Assembly (NCBI GenBank): GCA_030248295.1
Contig: JASANH010000104.1
Span: 806,001-870,000, forward strand
Source: Mesodorylaimus sp. YZB2_4
Taxonomy: Eukaryota > Nematoda > Enoplea > Dorylaimida > Dorylaimidae
Reading direction: 5' to 3'
Length of the DNA: 64,000 nt
Below the pieces are notes generated by a model that was not told where the DNA came from, made no database searches, and saw nothing but the letters and a program-made list of their open reading frames with translations. Of this stretch, positions 42,819-56,821 are shown piece by piece (positions within the stretch are counted from its first letter, which is position 1; each line of letters opens with the position of its first letter). Both the position numbers and the translations under genes were made by a program.

Positions 42819-44572
42819 TCACAAAATGGGAATGTAATTATCAATCTTCGCTCGATGGCGTTGCGCGATGCACTCGGCGATCCAAATAATGTTGCGCATT
42901 TCCTGCTCCTTCAACTTGACGTAAGCGTAGAAAACGCCAAAGTGAAACTGCTGCAGATACGCATTCACGTTCAGTTTGACCTGGAATGCACGAGAGAACA
43001 GTGCGGTGATAAATTATTGAACAGTCACTTTTCCTACCTCATATTCAAAAAACTTGTCCTCCAGAGTCTTATCACCGGGGTTAGTGCCCGAACCTTCGAA
43101 CAGCGACCGATATTCCTAAAACAATAGATAATACGTTGTGTCGAGTTCGACGATGGCAGTGATTCACTTACCGAGAAAACATCGCAGACTTGGCGCACTT
43201 GCTCGTAATCGTCCGCGTTCACCAAGGAAGACAAGCCTGCCGGATATAGTCTACCGCAACGTGGATACAATTTAGCTCGATCGTCCTTGGGCAGCTCGGT
43301 ATCGAATGCGTTGATGGTGATGATGATGGAACGTCGGTCGGCCTCGAACTACGAGGACAGAAAGAGCATTGCAACAAAATTAAGATACCATGAAAAGGCG
43401 CACTTACAGCCAATATCTCGCCCATTACTTCGGCCGTGGTGCCGCCCAGTTTCTGACAGTAGGCATAAAAGTCTTCCAAATAAGCCTGTAACCAAATACT
43501 CAGTTCAGTCAGGTACAGAGCACAGTAGGCTTTTGTTACCTTATATAGAGTGTTGCGAATAATCTCAACGTTCATTTCGTCCAAATCTTGTTCAGAGATG
43601 CATTCGACGAAGTAGGGTGCCAAGGGTGTGTCAACCAGGACAGCATTATATAACTCGGCTGGCGTAGAAGCGATATGAATGGCTTCCATTTGTTCGAACG
43701 AACCCAACGGATGACACTTAGAAATCAACTCGGAGATGGGACGTTGATGAAGCGTGCCCGTGATGAGCAGAACGATGTTATCGATCATGTACGAATACCT
43801 ACAGGGTGAAAAGAATGTAAGTCTATGTCAAGAGGCCCGAGCTGCTTATGACAGCCAAAGAATTACCACCCTCATAATAACCAAACGACATCGACAGAGA
43901 GTACAATAGAGCGCAGCGCAGTGGGCGTCACATGTCACAGCAGTACACGTGACAATAGTCACTGTACATCTTTATGTACTATAACGGAAAATCGATCGGG
44001 CACTAAAAGCACTTACGTAATATAGTCCAGGAAGGTCGAGAGTGGTTCCAAACTGTGATTTCGGAAGTGTGTAAACTCGATAACTAATTTCTCCTTCAGT
44101 TTCTCCTCGATCACGTTCACCGTCAACGGTCCTGGTTCATTGGCCAAAAAGTTGCCATAGTCGGTCGACTGAAGATGCAGTTTGAGATCTAAACGCAAAA
44201 TAAAATATTAGCATACATATATGTAGTGGGCGAAGAAGTAAGCTGAACTCGAATGACTCGCATGTGTCATGCATTGCTTACTGTCCTCACTGAAACGGAA
44301 TGTGGCCAGGTGTGAAAAGAAAAGGTCCCAACAAACTCTCAGAAACTCTTAGTACACTCTAACTCAATTCCTCAGCTGAAAATATAACTGAACTAGGTAC
44401 CTATCTATACCCCTGTTTCTCCGTAAACACATATTCTCCCCGACATATTACCTTCCAAGTTCTCGCACTGCACCAAGTTGCCATAGTCGTGTTGGGTGAG
44501 TATACCGCCCTTAAAACCGCGAACCAGCCCTTCCAAATAACCGTGGTCGATATTGAAATACAGCTCGTCCAT
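42819..44572 (-). CDS. ATP6V0D1: V-type proton ATPase subunit d
   Basis: Multi-exon gene; the first exon is 44572-44452, the second 44188-44017, and the third begins at 43798. About 350 aa, the usual family length. The start [20 protein letters not shown] is typical, continuing [20 protein letters not shown]. Later matches include [95 protein letters not shown] and [20 protein letters not shown]. The C-terminus [20 protein letters not shown] ends IDNYIPIL. Subunit d caps the membrane c-ring of the proton pump and couples the central stalk to rotation in acidic organelles. Head to head with Polybromo across 477 bases. Confidence 0.95.
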
Positions 44573-45049
44573 TTCCGACGCAATCGTTCGATCGATATTC
44601 TATATTATCGACACTCAATTGAACAATGCGAACCCGAAAAAGGCGAAATCCCCACGTGACGGAAAAGCATGATCGTCGTCTTGGTCGGCACACATCTAAC
44701 CGCGAGGTGAGTAAGAGAAGATTCAGGTTCAGGTTGCGCCAATATTATTTATAGGAAAATTCAAAAAATCATTATATAATTTAACAAAAGCAAGAAAAAG
44801 CCTGTTCTTAATAGTAAGTACTACAAACATAATAGCTTTTATTCCAAATACTTTCTTTTAATTTAAAGACTGAATCTTAAAAATATTTAGTGCACTGTTA
44901 TAGGCTACAGTGTGCAGCAGACAAATTTCCCAAAATAAAATTGCCCAAAATTGGTGGAATTACTTTTGCTTGTAGGGTTTTATTTTATTCTTTTACCTTT
45001 TTTGCTTTTTGATTTGAAAAGTCATTAGTCTAAGTTGTATATTTCAACC
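44573..45049. promoter_or_regulatory. Bidirectional promoter region, V-ATPase d / Polybromo
   Basis: 477 bases between divergent ATGs. It is strongly AT-rich from 44745 to 45040, unlike the surrounding DNA. No TATA box at a clear position. Confidence 0.5.
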
Positions 45050-48000
45050 ATGGGCAAACGGAAAGAAGGTGAGGACGATGGGCGCAGCTCTGATATTCCG
45101 ATCAAACGGCCCCGACGAGGAGCAGGTCCAATTTTAAGTTTAACGGAGCAGGTAAAAATGAATTATGGAGCGTTTTTCAGGCGTGTATTTGATTTTTATG
45201 CCTGTGTAATCCTAGATGCGCATCTGTCAAGAAATCGTAGAGACTTTACGAAGTCACAAAACGGAGGATGGAAGATTACTGTCGGAAAACTTTTTGAGAG
45301 CGCCATCACGAAGGTAGTTTTGGGCCGTAATTTTTATATTAGTCTTGAATGTATGATCTATGATTTACAAGGTTTTGTCTTTCCGTAGGATTTCACCAGA
45401 ATATCATAAACTGGTCTCCAATCCCATGGATATGATGCGTATCCAACAGAAACTGAAGAACGAAGAGTACGACACGGTCGATCAGTTCGTGGCTGATATG
45501 AAGAACCTGTCAGATAATGCCAAGTGTTATTATAAAGTGAGCGCTTCTTTACTCGAGAATGGGTCGCCGTGGAAAGTAGGTTTTGCGATTTCAGAAAAGC
45601 AGTCAGGAGTACAAAGACGCCGCCGAATTGTGGCATCTTTTCTTGGAATTAAAATCACGGTTGCTCGATACGGACGAAGTATCGGAAGCCAGTGGACGTT
45701 CTCGAGAAAGCTCTCCAGCACAATCAACACGCAGCTTGAGGTGAGGGCATCAATCGTCTTTTCTATGGTTTGCCACGCTGCTTTGTTTCAGGTCGAACAG
45801 TCCTGGTCGGTCGACCCGTAGCAAGGAGCCCAGTCCTGGACGGCTATCCGTTTCTGGAAGCGATGCATTGGATAAGAGCTATTTGGAAGAATATTTAGCT
45901 GCTTTGATGTCGATGACGGATGAAAATGGCAGAAATATCAGTTTGGCATTCCGAGCCTTGCCATCGAAAGAAGTACAGTACTCGCCTTTTTATCTTTGCC
46001 AGCTATCTAAATATATTCGTTGTAGGAATATCCCGATTATTTCAACGTTATACCAAATCCTATCGACTTGAGAATGATTGCCGAGAAACTACGCAAGGGT
46101 CAGTACCGCAATTTGAACGATATCCAACGCGATCTCACTTTGATGTGCGGAAATGCCAAAAAGTTCAATGAACCGAAATCAACTATTTACAAGGACGCCT
46201 ATGCTTTGAAGAAGGCGCTCGAAACGAAAAAAGTTGAAATTCTGGAATTAGCTTCACATCCTTTGGACAAAGCCAGGTGAGCTTTTGGAGATCGATCAGC
46301 CATGATCTAAGTTCAGCATATGGTTTGCTTTTTCAGAGCCTTGCATGCTGCTGCTGTCATTACGGATTTGATCCGTTCGCCATTAGTTGAACAAATGGAC
46401 GAAGACGAGACTGGAGACGAATTTGAGGAAGACTCTGAAGAAGATGAAATCAAAGTAGCTGCGTCTGGAATTAGTCATTTCTGGCGTGTCTATTGGACTG
46501 TCAGAAATTGCAAGGAGAGCGGCGAAGCATTACCTCTCTCTGAACCGTTTTGCCGGCTTCCGAGCAAAAAGTACGTCTCGTTTTTGGAATTGTTTTGCTC
46601 TTTATTGATAGTTCTCTTTCGTTTGCAGGCATTATCCGGATTACTACGACGAGATAAAAAATCCCATTTCATTGTTTATGATTAATCGGAAGATCAAAGT
46701 AGGCTCAGATTAACGCTGCTGTTTCTCGCAGTGGTTCATGAAAAATTTTTCAGAACGGCGAATACGAGAGGTTTGTTGAATTGATTGACGATTTGAATCT
46801 TATGTTCAATAACGCCAAATTTTATAACGTTGATGGCTCGCTTATTTTTATCGTAAGTATCTTTTTTATAAATAGATATTTTAAAATCAAGAATACCCTT
46901 CTAGGCGGCATGTAAATTGCAGTTGGTGGCGAATCAGACGGCTGTTGAAATCGATCCAACTATTGACATTTCAGTAAGAGTTTTTACCGTTGATAGGGCT
47001 CTGATACAGGAAGGAACTGTTCTGTTTAGCAATACAACATTGAGATACCGTCAGACACGTACGCCCAAGAGGGAGAAGAATCGGATGCGTCGATAGGAGG
47101 TCCGAGTAGTGGTAAGCCAGTCAAGAAGGCCGCGTTGAAACCGAGATTGGCGAAAGCGAATTTGGAGGATTTGATGAACAAATACAGAAGCAAATTGAAT
47201 TCAGCCTACAACGCTATCGTCGATTACAAGGTATGTGGGAGACCTGTCCTGTTTTGGGTTTACTTGTGGAATTGCGTAAGGAGAAACCAAAGACCAGCTC
47301 GGATGTCAAATGGATTTTTCACTCTCTGGGTATCTTTTACGCACAAGAAAAACTAGGTAAAGTTCTTGTAAATGTGAGGGGAGTTTTATCTCAAAATATT
47401 TGGATTTCCCGCTATTTTTGAGCTAAATTTTCCCCAAGATAAGGAGCAAAAGCTGACGAAACTGATCCCACAAAAGTATGGGGGGATAAGCATTTGATCT
47501 CCATCGCTAGGATTGTAACTCTCAGACACCCTTTCATGGACTTCGTACGTTTTGCTTGTAGGATCAAAGTGGTCGTTGGGTTGCCGAAGCTTTTGTGGAA
47601 AAGCCATCGCGGAAGTTATATCCAGATTATTATCAGGTCATTCCAGATCCGATCGATTTGAAGATTATTAAAGCTAATATCGAAAGTGACAAAGTGAGGA
47701 GGAGTTTTGTAGATTTGGAAGGCGATGGGGAAATAAAAGAGTGCTTTTTTAGTATGAAAGTTTGGCGGCATTGAGAGGAGATGTGGAATTATTGTTCAGT
47801 AATGCCCGGCATTATAACGAAGAGAATTCTCAGATCTATAACGATGCGAACGTTTTGGAATCAGCGTTCAGGCGTGCTGTGGAGAAATTTGGTGAGCGCG
47901 GAATTGATTCGCCGAAAATGTTGAAAGAGAAGCTGTAAGTTGGTGCGCAATCAAAAAAATTTGAATTTACTGATTTTGTGTTTGCTTTTTAGATTGGGTA

Positions 48001-51000
48001 AATCGAGAGTGGGACAAGCAAAGGATCGACCGCGTAGTTCTGGTTCGGCATCGGATTTCTTGCGGAAGTCCTTATCTCCATCGACCATCTCGAAGACGCC
48101 AAAGCGATCAAGCCTGGATGTGGTGAAGCGTAGGAAGATGTGGACTTTGTACGAGGCGATCAACAATTATAAAGATTCGAGAGGCAACCTTTTGTCGCCC
48201 ATATTCTCGAAATTGCCATCGAAGACGGTGAGTGTTTGTGAGAGAGTATGTGTCGAAGTTGCATCACTGAACTTGTGATACTTGTAGGATTACCCGGATT
48301 ACTACGAAATTATCAAAAAGCCTATCGATCTGCAAAAGATTCACAGCCGATTAGCATCGAGACAGTACGATTCCTTGGAAGCTATGGTGCAAGATTTCAA
48401 TCTTATGTTCGACAATGCGTGCAAATACAACGACCCGGAGTCGGCTATATACAAAGTTAGTTTAGAGAAATCATAAGTTTTTTTTTAATTGCTCAATCCA
48501 TTTTTTTGCAGAGCGCTTTGACATTGCAACGGATCGTTCTGCAAAAGAAATCGGAACTGCAAGATGACGAGATGGACGGAAAAGTGCCGGATGTGCAGAC
48601 GGCAGTGCAAGAATTGCTAACGAACTTGTTCATCGCCGTGTACAATCATGAGGTAAGGAGTGAAAATCCTTGCCATAGCCATGGACTTGGATGCCACCTG
48701 GTCTAATGGGTCATAGCAACCAAGAAATATTTAAAAAGCGGAAACTTAAGCTAGGTCACATGAGGCATTCCACCGATTTTTTGCCTTGGTGAAAAAATTT
48801 TGCCTGGAAGTCGATAAGTTACGATTTTTCGATTCGAAGAATCAGTGAATGTGGATCGATTTGTTATCCAGGAGGATGGCAGGTTGCATGCAAGTCCTAC
48901 GATGGCAAAGTTTCTACCAACAATCGTCAACAGTGCAGGCAGCATCAAAGACAGTGGTGATTGTGCAGTGTGAACAGAGTGCAGGTTTTTGGTATCTTGA
49001 ATGTGGTGTGGTACGGGGCATGTTACAGGATGAGGAAGGCCGATGCTTCAGCGACTCGTTGGCGGAGCTGCCGGACTTAATAAAGGATGCTGAACCAAAT
49101 GCGTAAGTAATTTGGTGGGATTGCGTTGATGCCTATGACATGACATATTGGGTTGTTTAGGCCGGTTCTGTCGTTGGATGATATCAAGCACAAGTTGGAC
49201 AAGGTAAGCTCGTTTTGTCCCAGTTCTTACCTTACGTTAAATTTCGGTTGGCTTCAGGGTCGTTATCGGCGGCTGGATCGATTTCAAGATGATGTCTTCG
49301 AAGTGTTCAATAAAGCTCGTCAGCTGAGTCGTACCGATTCTCAAGTATGTCTCAAGAAGGTCGAGTACTTGGTTCGAGGTTTGAGAAGTAATGAATTGTT
49401 TCGTTGCAGTTGTTCGAAGATGTGACCGAGCTGCAACATTTCTTCATCATTACGCGCAATGATCTGTGCAAGAATGGGGACGCTTTCACGTCACCAGCGT
49501 TGCGTTTTTCTGATCAAGATTTGGCGCATTTAGTTGAAGAGCAGAGGAAACAGAAGCAACCTGGCGAACGGAATGAGGATTCGGTGAAGACGGACGATCC
49601 AAGGCTATCGCCTTCGAAGCGCAAAGTATGCATTCTTACTCAAGTTTTCTGTGGAGCGAAGGGGAGTAAGGTAGTGATCGTTTGGTACTGAAGATATCCT
49701 TTCATTTCAGGAAGGTGACACGGAATTGCAATCGGTCACTGTCAACGATGTAACCTATTCGAAGGGTGATTTCGTCTACGTGAAACCAAACGATGGGAAA
49801 TCAGAGCGCCACATTTTACGCGTGGATCGAGTTTGGAGAGATGAAGGCTTGAGACAGGAATTCGTTTCTGGGAATTGGTACTATCGTCCGTATGAGACGT
49901 TCCATTTGGCTACCAGGTAAGCAATTTATTGTTGGTTGGAGAATAATAGCTTTTCCTGGTTTTTCATCCTTTTAGAAAATTCTTGGAGAAGGTAAGAAAA
50001 GTTTTGTATAATTTCTTGTAGAAAATTTAAACGAGCAAGAATTATGATTTTAGGAAGTTTTTCGAACAGAATTTTTTGACGGCGTGGACGCGCAGAGATT
50101 AGCCGGCAAGTGCTATGTCATGTTCGTGAAGGATTATTTTAAGTATAGACCGCAGGTAAGCATCGTAAAATGAAGTTACTGAATCCTAGGATGAAAGGCT
50201 TTGATTTTTAGGAGTTCGAAGATAAGGATATTTACGTATGCGAGTCGAAATACATGGGCAGAATCAGGCACTTCAAAAAGATCAAGGTAAAGCGAGGTAG
50301 CTCCGAAGTAGTGAGTATCGTAACAGGGCTTTATTCAGTACTGGCATATCGACATGGAAGCCGAAAAAGTGACATTCGTTGAACGCACACAGCCGATTTC
50401 AGCGTCTCGAGTTCCATCCTTATTTGCAAGCTGCGCGGTGGAAGATATTCGCAGCTCGGATGAACAGGACGACGACGAAGAGGATTATTCGGTTCTGGAG
50501 AGAAAGCAGGAGGTATGGTTTTCTGGAATATTCTAAATAGCGTAGTTATGATCATATGATTTAGGAAATCATAATGGAAGCGGAATCGAACCAGGAAGTA
50601 GTATACTACAAGAAGATCGAGTTTAATGGCCTGTGGTTGAAGATCGGAGACGGTGCCTACTTTGACGCTGAAGGGCGTAAGCCGGAAGTGGTTCGAATTG
50701 AAGGACTTTGGAGAACAGCGCAGTAAGTTTTTTAGCTGTATCTAGAACTAATATATGAAAATTGGATCTCTATCTGAACCGGGGCTTGGGTGTACGACTG
50801 GCATATCATTTTGGGATGTTTGTATGCGTGAGGTTAAGTATGCTATTTTGTCCCGCAGAGGAGACAGCTACTTGAGAGGGACTGCCTTCGTTCGCCCGCA
50901 CGATCTCGTCGGAGTTGACCCTTCTCGTCAGTGCTATCGTCAAGAATTATTCGCCACAGAACGATGTGAGACTGTAGCCTTGTCGCGTGTGGTTGGAAAG

Positions 51001-53239
51001 TGTGTCGTTTTATCATTGGAAGACTACGCGATGGGTAAGTACTTTGTTGGTTATGACGCTTGGCTGTGCTAATGCTTCATGTTTTAGTTAGACCTACTGA
51101 AATACGCGAACATGATGTATTCATTAGCGAGATGATAGTCTGTCTGCCGCCAACCGATTCGCATGGTGCGATCCAACCAACATTTTTGCAGTTTCCTATG
51201 CCGGTATGAGATGATGATTTGGTTGGACAGTGGAATGGGCTAAACTGATATGGCTTTTTTTTATAGAATATTCCGATGTCACCTTTCCTGGATGACGAGT
51301 ACTATCATTTCAAGAAGCCTATACGGTTGGATAAGGTGAGCTGGTAGAGGCAAGAATAAGTTGTCAGGTTTCATTGGAATTTGATGAATTTTAGGAGCCA
51401 CTTCAAGTGATTGTGAAACGAGAATTAGAGGCTGAACGTAGCGAAGCGTCGACTATTAGCGATGTGGTTGCCGAAATTGATCAATCGGATTTAGGCTTCT
51501 TGAAAGTGAGTCTGAAGTGGACTTGGAGTATACAAACGCTGTCTCGTGTGCCTGAGGCGTTGCCGGCTGGCAGTAATGGGGAAGTGTACTGACGGACGGG
51601 ACGGACTGTTATAAATCTTTCAGGGACTGCAAAATACTCCGAAATTGGGCGCGCGATCCAAGAGCGGCTACATACTGTTTTCGGCCGTGGTTCGGAAACG
51701 AATAATGGCCGAGAATCCGGATGCTGGCTTCGGCGATATCAGCAAGATCGTGGGTCAAGAGGTGGGCATAGTCCTTGGCACCACGGCGCCATCGTTATTG
51801 TCCTTTGTTGTTTCAGTGGAAGAAACTGTCGGATGCTGATAAGAAGCGTTACGAAGAAGAGGCGACTAGAATCGCACAGGAGCGGGAGAAAGCGGACGCG
51901 GCGGCCGGCGGTAAGCAGGCGTTGCAACCAGGTCAAATTCGAGTCTATTGTTGCAAGTGGAAGGAATGCGACTACCAATTCGAGACACCGGATCAGTTGT
52001 TCGATCATATCACCACGGCTCATACGAGTCAAATCGGTACGGCCTTGTGTTGTGTGCAGGCTAGACTTCTAGCTAATCTTGCATGTCTCTTTTAGTGGAT
52101 GGCGACAACCAGTACGTTTGCTTATGGTTGACGTGCGCTAAGTACAGGAAGGACGGAAAGTGAGTCTGGTGTAGCAGCCAGTGTTACTGTATGGTTAGCA
52201 CCTGACGTCTTCTTTCAGACCGTTTCCGTCATTGCCACGACTGCATCGTCATATAAAGGACAAGCATCTGCCCAGTTCGGCCAAGTGTATTCAACCGCAG
52301 CATAAGAGCAAGTATGTAACCGTTCGCTTGATTTTTTTTGTGCCACAGATCGTACAATTTTCTGTCCGTTTTAGGCATTACGTTCCACTGGCACCGCCTA
52401 CACCGACCACTCCGCAACAGTCTCCTAACGTAGCTGAAACACAGTCGTCGCTGGCACCTGCTGCGACGTTGTCGGCCCCAGTCCAGGCTGCTTCGGCGCC
52501 GAGCACTGGTACGCCGCAGGTTGTGTATTATCAGCAGCACGCGAGTGGCCAGAATGGTACAATTGTGTTGTTTCTTGCGAGAGCGCTCAATTACGTTTGA
52601 GATTGCAGGACCGGCGCATGTTATCGTCGATGCACAAGGAAACGTGCTGCCCGGACAGCAGGTCGTAATTTACCAAGTTCAGCAACCTGGACAGCAGCCG
52701 AGTAAGTCCTGTCTAGCAGGTCGCTTCGACAAAAATTTGATAGGTGACTTTCAGTAACACCGGGCACAGTGCAGTTGCCATCGCAGCCGCCAGTCGTAGC
52801 AGCTAATGCTCAACCGCAGCAGGCGCTGATGCAGGGCGATCCTGGACGCGTCATCGTGCAAGCGCCGCAGCGACCAATTGAACCAGTCTTCGTGGCGCCG
52901 CCGAAGCAACGAGTGCAGCGCGTCGTGCATTCGGATATATATCTCAGGTCGGTCGAGGACGTTGTGGACTAGTCTACCATATTCGACCAGGGTACCCTTT
53001 TTAGGTACATCGAAGGACTGGCATCCCAGCAACCGACCAACTCTCGATGGGACCGTTCATTGAGCACCAGCATCCGTCCGCCACCATTGCCCACACGGAA
53101 CATACCCATGAATATGTTCCAGCAATTACCAGAGACTAAGGAAGAATTGACGCAAGCTCTGATGAACCTTCGTGAGCACATCATGAAGGACTCATTGGGC
53201 ATAAAACGCATCTTGGATTCGTCCAGTTATTATCTGTGA
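45050..53239 (+). CDS. PBRM1: Polybromo (PBAF chromatin-remodelling subunit, BAF180)
   Basis: A large gene of more than 25 exons. It starts MGKRKEGEDDGRSS with a basic PIKRPRR site. Six bromodomains follow: the first around ICQEIVETLRSHKTEDGRLL, then copies with the YPDY motif at PSKEEYPDYFNVIPNPIDL, PSKKHYPDYYDEIKNPI, RKLYPDYYQVIPDPIDLK and KTDYPDYYEIIKKPIDLQ. The sixth is degenerate. Two BAH domains come next (TYSKGDFVYVKPNDGKSERH; WLKIGDGAYFDAEGRKPEVV), then an HMG box (SGYILFSAVVRKRIMAENP ... KKLSDADKKRYEEEA) and two zinc-finger-like units (CCKWKECDYQFETPDQLFDH; VCLWLTCAKY). The tail is Gln- and Pro-rich. Polybromo reads acetylated histones for the PBAF SWI/SNF complex. Zinc fingers of this kind are absent from human PBRM1 but, as I recall, present in invertebrate polybromos. 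Confidence 0.93.
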
Positions 53240-53554
53240 CCGTACACTTATCCCTAATGTCGTAGTGTCGTGCGTGCTTATTACATCGCACCTTGTTACA
53301 TAGACACAATGCATAAATAAAGGGCACGTTGTAAGAACGGTATGAGCTGAAAACTAAAATGAACACAAACACAACCCAAGAGGTTACTAAAATTTGGTCA
53401 CTGACCTAAGACTGAAAAATCACCTCAAAATTAACAACTGTTAGCGATCACAAGTGCACTTACTCGAGTAAAAAAGGACCAAGCCAACAAACAACTACGT
53501 ACAACAAGTAGAAGAATCAACAAGACAAGAGGCAGGGACGAGTGGGTGCAACTG
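53240..53554. other. Convergent intergenic region, Polybromo / fasciclin
   Basis: 315 bases between convergent stops. It contains the Polybromo poly(A) signal and presumably overlapping 3' UTRs. Confidence 0.5.
53316..53321 (+). promoter_or_regulatory. Poly(A) signal AATAAA of Polybromo
   Basis: AATAAA sits 77 bases after the Polybromo stop codon, a normal distance for a short 3' UTR. Confidence 0.65.
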
Positions 53555-56500
53555 CTAGCGCACAACGTAACGTAAGAGGACAACTGCAGAGAGCACCAAG
53601 AACGAGTCGGCAGATACCTGAGCGGCCCCAGCTTCCAAATCTTCGTCCAGAACGAGCACGTTGTCGATTCGGTGCATAAAGCCGTTGATGCCAGCGATTT
53701 CGCCTCCTTCGTATAACTGCGCCACCTTGTTCCCATAGGGCCAGAACAATTGGAAATCTGAAAGAGGTGAGTGCAGAAGATTGGATCGGTTGTACAAGCG
53801 ATCGACTGGTCCCGACATGTTATTTGCTATGAGCCATTACCTAGCAAGTGCTTCACGCTGTCAAATTCTCGCCTATAGTAAGGAAGAATGACAATGAAGA
53901 CAGAACACAGGAGAAGCAAATGCTCATGATCCAGAAATTTCTACTGTCGGTGCATCATACAGGTTGATACACATCCTATTGTCTCCTTGCTTGACTTCAT
54001 GCTTCTATAGTCTTGACGCGGGGTTTTTGAATGCAAAAATTTGAGTAGATGAAATGATTAGTTTGGGCACAGCAGAACCTAAGACTAAGCCTGATAAATT
54101 CGGAACCGCCCGACCCCAGTCGATCGCCATAGCACTCACACCCCGGGATGCTGTATGAATCTACAGAGCCGAAGCACAACTTACATCGACCTCTTCGTTG
54201 TATCATCACCCGCTGATCGTTCATCATGACGTATGTCCGTTCCCTGAGATCCGTCAGCATAAGCGCTTGGCCTTGAATGATATGCCTCTTCATCACCTGT
54301 AAACAGGGAGCAATAGTGGGCAGCAAAAATTACAAAACTCAGTCAGCTTACGAATTGCAACGCTCTCATACGCGCCTCAGTTCCGTCCAGGAACTTGGCG
54401 CGGAGTAAAGGCGACACCTTCTCCCACGCCTCGTCAGTTGGAACGAAGAAGGTGAAATTCTGCTCAGCACGAAGCACTTCCCAAGGGTCCAGAGTGTAAC
54501 GTAGTTGCATTTGAGACACCATATTGTAAGTAGTTCTATAAGTAAAGCAAACTTCGCAGATGGCATGTTCGGTAATCCTCTCTGCACTTACTGAAGACCA
54601 GTTTCGTTCTTCATAACTTGATATATAGTATCGTAAGGAACACCTAGTACTCGATCGATATAGTGCACAATTCCGTTTATGGCCGCCACATCCTCCTGGT
54701 AAATAGCTGCTCTTACTCCGCCTCCGATTACGTAATATGCTGGAAGCAAAATACGGTCACATCACTGACCTCGGAAAATAAGCAATCGACTTACTGATGT
54801 TATTCTTAGGCCACTCTCCTTTGATAAAATACAGTTGTCGCAAATTGTCCACCGTATTGGCGATAGTTTCATTGAAAATCTGGTCAGTGGTCAGGTCCTT
54901 GGCTGGAACAATATGCAGTTTCAACACCTGCAAACCAGACAATTCCAGCTCAGCGACCTTGCAGAACAGGAATCAGTTTCATCCCACAATACATACCTGT
55001 TCCAGCCAAATCCTATCTCGCAATAACCGCCTTTCGACTTCCTCGGGTATTCGATCGAATGCTTCGTTGATAGGTGCAAAGAATGTGACCAGACCGCCTG
55101 TGGCCGAAAAGTATGCTCGCACTACTTGGCCTATGGTGTTGATGTAGGTCATAAGACGCCTAAAATCAAGGCTACTTTTAAAAATTACAGTCCTATGCTT
55201 AATTGCCCTCCGCTTACGTGCACTTATCGCAATCCAGAATTAATTGATCAATTGTATTCGACACTAAGCCCAGAACTAGAAGCAGAACTTGTGTAATGCA
55301 TTTTCAATTTTTTACGCTGAAGGCAGTTTTTTCGAGGGTGATCACGCGGATACTAATCATCCACCAAGGCCTGCAGCTGACTCGACAACTTACGTATCCC
55401 ACAGCTGTTCAAAATGGCTTGGGCATAATTCCACTCACCATTATCAATCACGTGGGCCACACCGTTTTCGACAGGAATATTCGGCGTTACGATTTTGGCC
55501 CAAACGGCTCCTCGTCGGAATAATCCGTATCTCTCGACAACATTACTCACCGCGTATACTAAAAGGAAAGATCTCTTGACCCACATGCGCTCCTTTTTTG
55601 AATGAATGCTAAATTCAGGCACTTACAATCCCATCGGCCAGTTTTGCGATCGGTCAAATTGCGTATATTTAACATTAGTCGAAAATTGTCCTCGATTACA
55701 TTGACGGCGAAGCGTAGTGATGGATACCAGTGTGTACCAAAATCGTAAAGCCATGATTCGGTAAAATAAACGCGTCCAGCACCCGTCACGTGGGCAAGTA
55801 GGATCTAAAGAAAACGTCGGCCGAATGATGGGACGGAATGTACGATTAGTAGCAGTGACTTACTTCCCGATCGATCAAATTCTTATCAACGACTTTCTCA
55901 AAGGCTCGGTTATTTGGTAGGAAGAAAGTATGATAACCATTCCACGCCGACCCTCCATAAATGACCATGGAAACATCCGGAATGCGCATCAACACATCTC
56001 GAAGAAGCCTAAAATTAGGAAGTTGAGAACTGATGTAAACTACTGCACGAAAAACTTACGTCAAGTCGGCATTGCTATAACGACGGTCGAAAAAAAACGA
56101 CGGATCGGTCAAACGAACGAAATCGAATGCGGTGCCCTTGAAACCAGTGTGACCGACCCATGAGCAAATCTTATACAAATACTGATTTTGGCTGACCAAT
56201 GCCCAACTGCTCAAATACTGATTGCAAACACGACCATTGTTTATGAAATAAGACTAAAAATAAGAGGTCTAATAGACCGGAAAAAGCAATTATAGAGCAT
56301 CAGACTTACAAAATTTCCAGGATTATTTTCAAACTGTGTCACGTAGATTCGTCCGCTCGTTACTGAAGTACGCAACAGCAACGGATGTTCCCATTTCATG
56401 CCTCGGAGAATTTCAGTGACTGGGGAGTCAACTACAAAATATGTACAAAAGTCAGATTCTAAAATAGGCACAAACGTTAGACTAGCTTACCGATATGACT

Positions 56501-56821
56501 GAGGACCTCGCTCTGTGTCATCGATCGAAGATTTGGAAAACGAATGAAGACATCGTCGACCGGAGCGGCAACAGCGATCGATGCTCTCCAATCTTGCAGA
56601 TAGGCTTTCGCCACGTTGTACAACCCGACTATTCGATAAAACTAAAATATGGGAGTGTGATGAGAGAAAACCATTGAATACATCAAGTTTACTGAACTTA
56701 CCTCAGTCAAATCATTCACCCTTTCAACTTCTGTCCATAAATCAGCTCGGCATCCTCGGAAAAGAATCAAGGCGTTGACGCAAATTGCTAAAACCAGTGT
56801 TGTTCGGCCGCTGGTAGCCAT
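53555..56821 (-). CDS. Fasciclin-domain (FAS1) cell-surface protein
   Basis: Multi-exon gene. The ATG at 56821 opens a signal peptide (TTLVLAICVNALILFRGC); an in-frame ATG 11 codons earlier would add a charged leader. Four FAS1 domains can be traced. Domain 1 has VGLYNVAKAYLQDWRASIAV. Domain 2 has GYHTFFLPNNRAFEKVVDK and IPVENGVAHVIDN. Domain 3 has LVTFFAPINEAFDRIPEEVE, VLKLHIVPAKDLTTDQIF and VAAINGIVHYIDRVLG. Domain 4 has FTFFVPTDEAWEKVSPLL, VMKRHIIQG and AGINGFMHRIDNVL. The protein ends in a hydrophobic stretch (SFLVLSAVVLLRYVVR) suited to a GPI signal or membrane anchor. Four FAS1 domains plus an anchor match Drosophila fasciclin I and midline fasciclin, homophilic adhesion proteins of neurons and other cells. 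Confidence 0.85.
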
